From NCBI GenBank assembly GCA_947579605.1, contig OX388313.1:30073214-30137213 (forward strand): DNA of 64,000 nt. Reading direction: 5' to 3'. Under the pieces are notes generated by a model. The model was not told the origin of the DNA. It ran no database searches and saw only the letters and a program-made list of their open reading frames with translations. The DNA is from Athripsodes cinereus (Eukaryota > Arthropoda > Insecta > Trichoptera > Leptoceridae). A program made the translations under genes and the position numbers. Shown piece after piece: positions 63,676 to 64,000 of this stretch. Each line of letters opens with the position of its first letter. Position 1 is the first letter of the stretch.

Positions 63676-63804
63676 ATGAGGCCGACGACTCCTCTGAGGA
63701 ACACACGATCAAGATTCAATAACATTCAACTCGATGCGATGACTCGAATCGAGTTCGCAAACGAGTGCCTATCTAGCACAACGCGGCCAGCCGATAAACT
63801 GGGT
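63676..63804 (+). CDS. Possible coding exon, function unknown
   Basis: The frame from ATG 63,676 reads MRPTTPLRNTRSRFNNIQLD, AMTRIEFANECLSSTTRPAD, KLG, with about 50% GC, unlike the flanks. GCAG just before the ATG could be an acceptor, and CTGG|GTAGGT near 63,804 a donor. Unspliced, the frame ends at 63,849. No homology is recognised and the splice sites are only moderate. Confidence 0.25.
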
Positions 63805-64000
63805 AGGTACTATATAACACAATATGTAGGTAATTTCAAAAGAAAGTAGTTTTTAGTTGGAGAAATGATGAAAGTGAAAAAAAGCACATTCGTCTCGATT
63901 ATGTAACGAAGTGGATTTTGAGGTTAAGTTTTTCACATTAGTTTATTAAGAAGAGAAGAAAGATTTTTTTCTTTATTTACTTTATTTTTCATTTGATCGT
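63805..64000. other. AT-rich DNA
   Basis: Nothing recognised. Confidence 0.35.

Noticed and set aside
1..64000. CRISPR array, bacterial operon, phage or virus
   Set aside because: No regularly spaced repeats of CRISPR type, no dense coding, no viral genes; the repeat content is that of an animal nuclear genome.

Overview
The window looks like non-coding, repeat-packed nuclear DNA from an arthropod, most likely an insect. It is very AT-rich, has simple-repeat tails everywhere, carries many 5'-truncated LINE reverse-transcriptase tails of types common in insect genomes (Lepidoptera among them), and has several tRNA-headed SINEs. I found no convincing multi-exon host gene. The only sizeable intact reading frame (41,176-42,165) is the C-terminal part of an RTE-like retrotransposon. 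The species cannot be named from this sequence.

Names used for recurring families. S1: a ~250-bp SINE starting CGTGGAGCAC and ending in (TAG)n or (TAGA)n, more than 30 copies or fragments. LINE-A: the LINE whose 3' end matches the S1 3' end. LINE-B: CR1/Crack-like, ending in a gcgccgtttt 3'UTR and (AAT)n. LINE-C: encodes IREWTG and has a GAA-rich tail. LINE-D: encodes QQW near its end. LINE-E: encodes RRSEWRRLVSA and has a (GAT)n tail. LINE-F: the RTE-like copy at 41 kb. LINE-G: R1-like, with its 3'UTR. T1, T2, T3: three SINEs with tRNA-like heads. U1, U3, U4, U5: unclassified repeats or 3'UTRs. FB: a family carrying a CTGATAAGTCGAAAGACGTC motif.

Layout. 0-16 kb: S1 and LINE-A pieces, T1 and T2 copies, FB foldbacks, a 41-bp-TIR MITE at 9.6 kb, a ~90-bp minisatellite at 11.5 kb and the longest LINE-A copy (13.9-14.7 kb). 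16-21 kb: few repeats; this part holds a possible recursive splice site or 57-nt exon (18.1 kb), a possible first coding exon (18.9 kb), a TTAA-flanked MITE (19.0 kb) and two GC-rich patches. 21-32 kb: nested LINE and SINE insertions, a palindromic MITE inside a T2 SINE (23.3 kb) and a hAT-like MITE (27.8-28.3 kb). 32-45 kb: more of the same, a TIR element (35.4 kb) and the fresh LINE-F insertion with a 13-bp target-site duplication (41.1-42.2 kb). 45-59 kb: the highest S1 density, including a full copy with a 13-bp target-site duplication (54.3 kb). 59-64 kb: a T3 SINE with a 57-nt A tail, a hammerhead-ribozyme-like motif (60.3 kb), a ~530-bp TIR element carrying an NRF-1/EWG-type motif (62.6-63.1 kb) and a possible exon near the end.

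The best-supported biological system here is a SINE/LINE partnership. S1 and LINE-A share a 3' segment that also encodes the last residues of the LINE-A protein (SAYPTWDTA), and both end in short tandem repeats rather than poly(A). This suggests that the LINE-A reverse transcriptase mobilises S1. All other small reading frames look like chance or repeat-derived frames.
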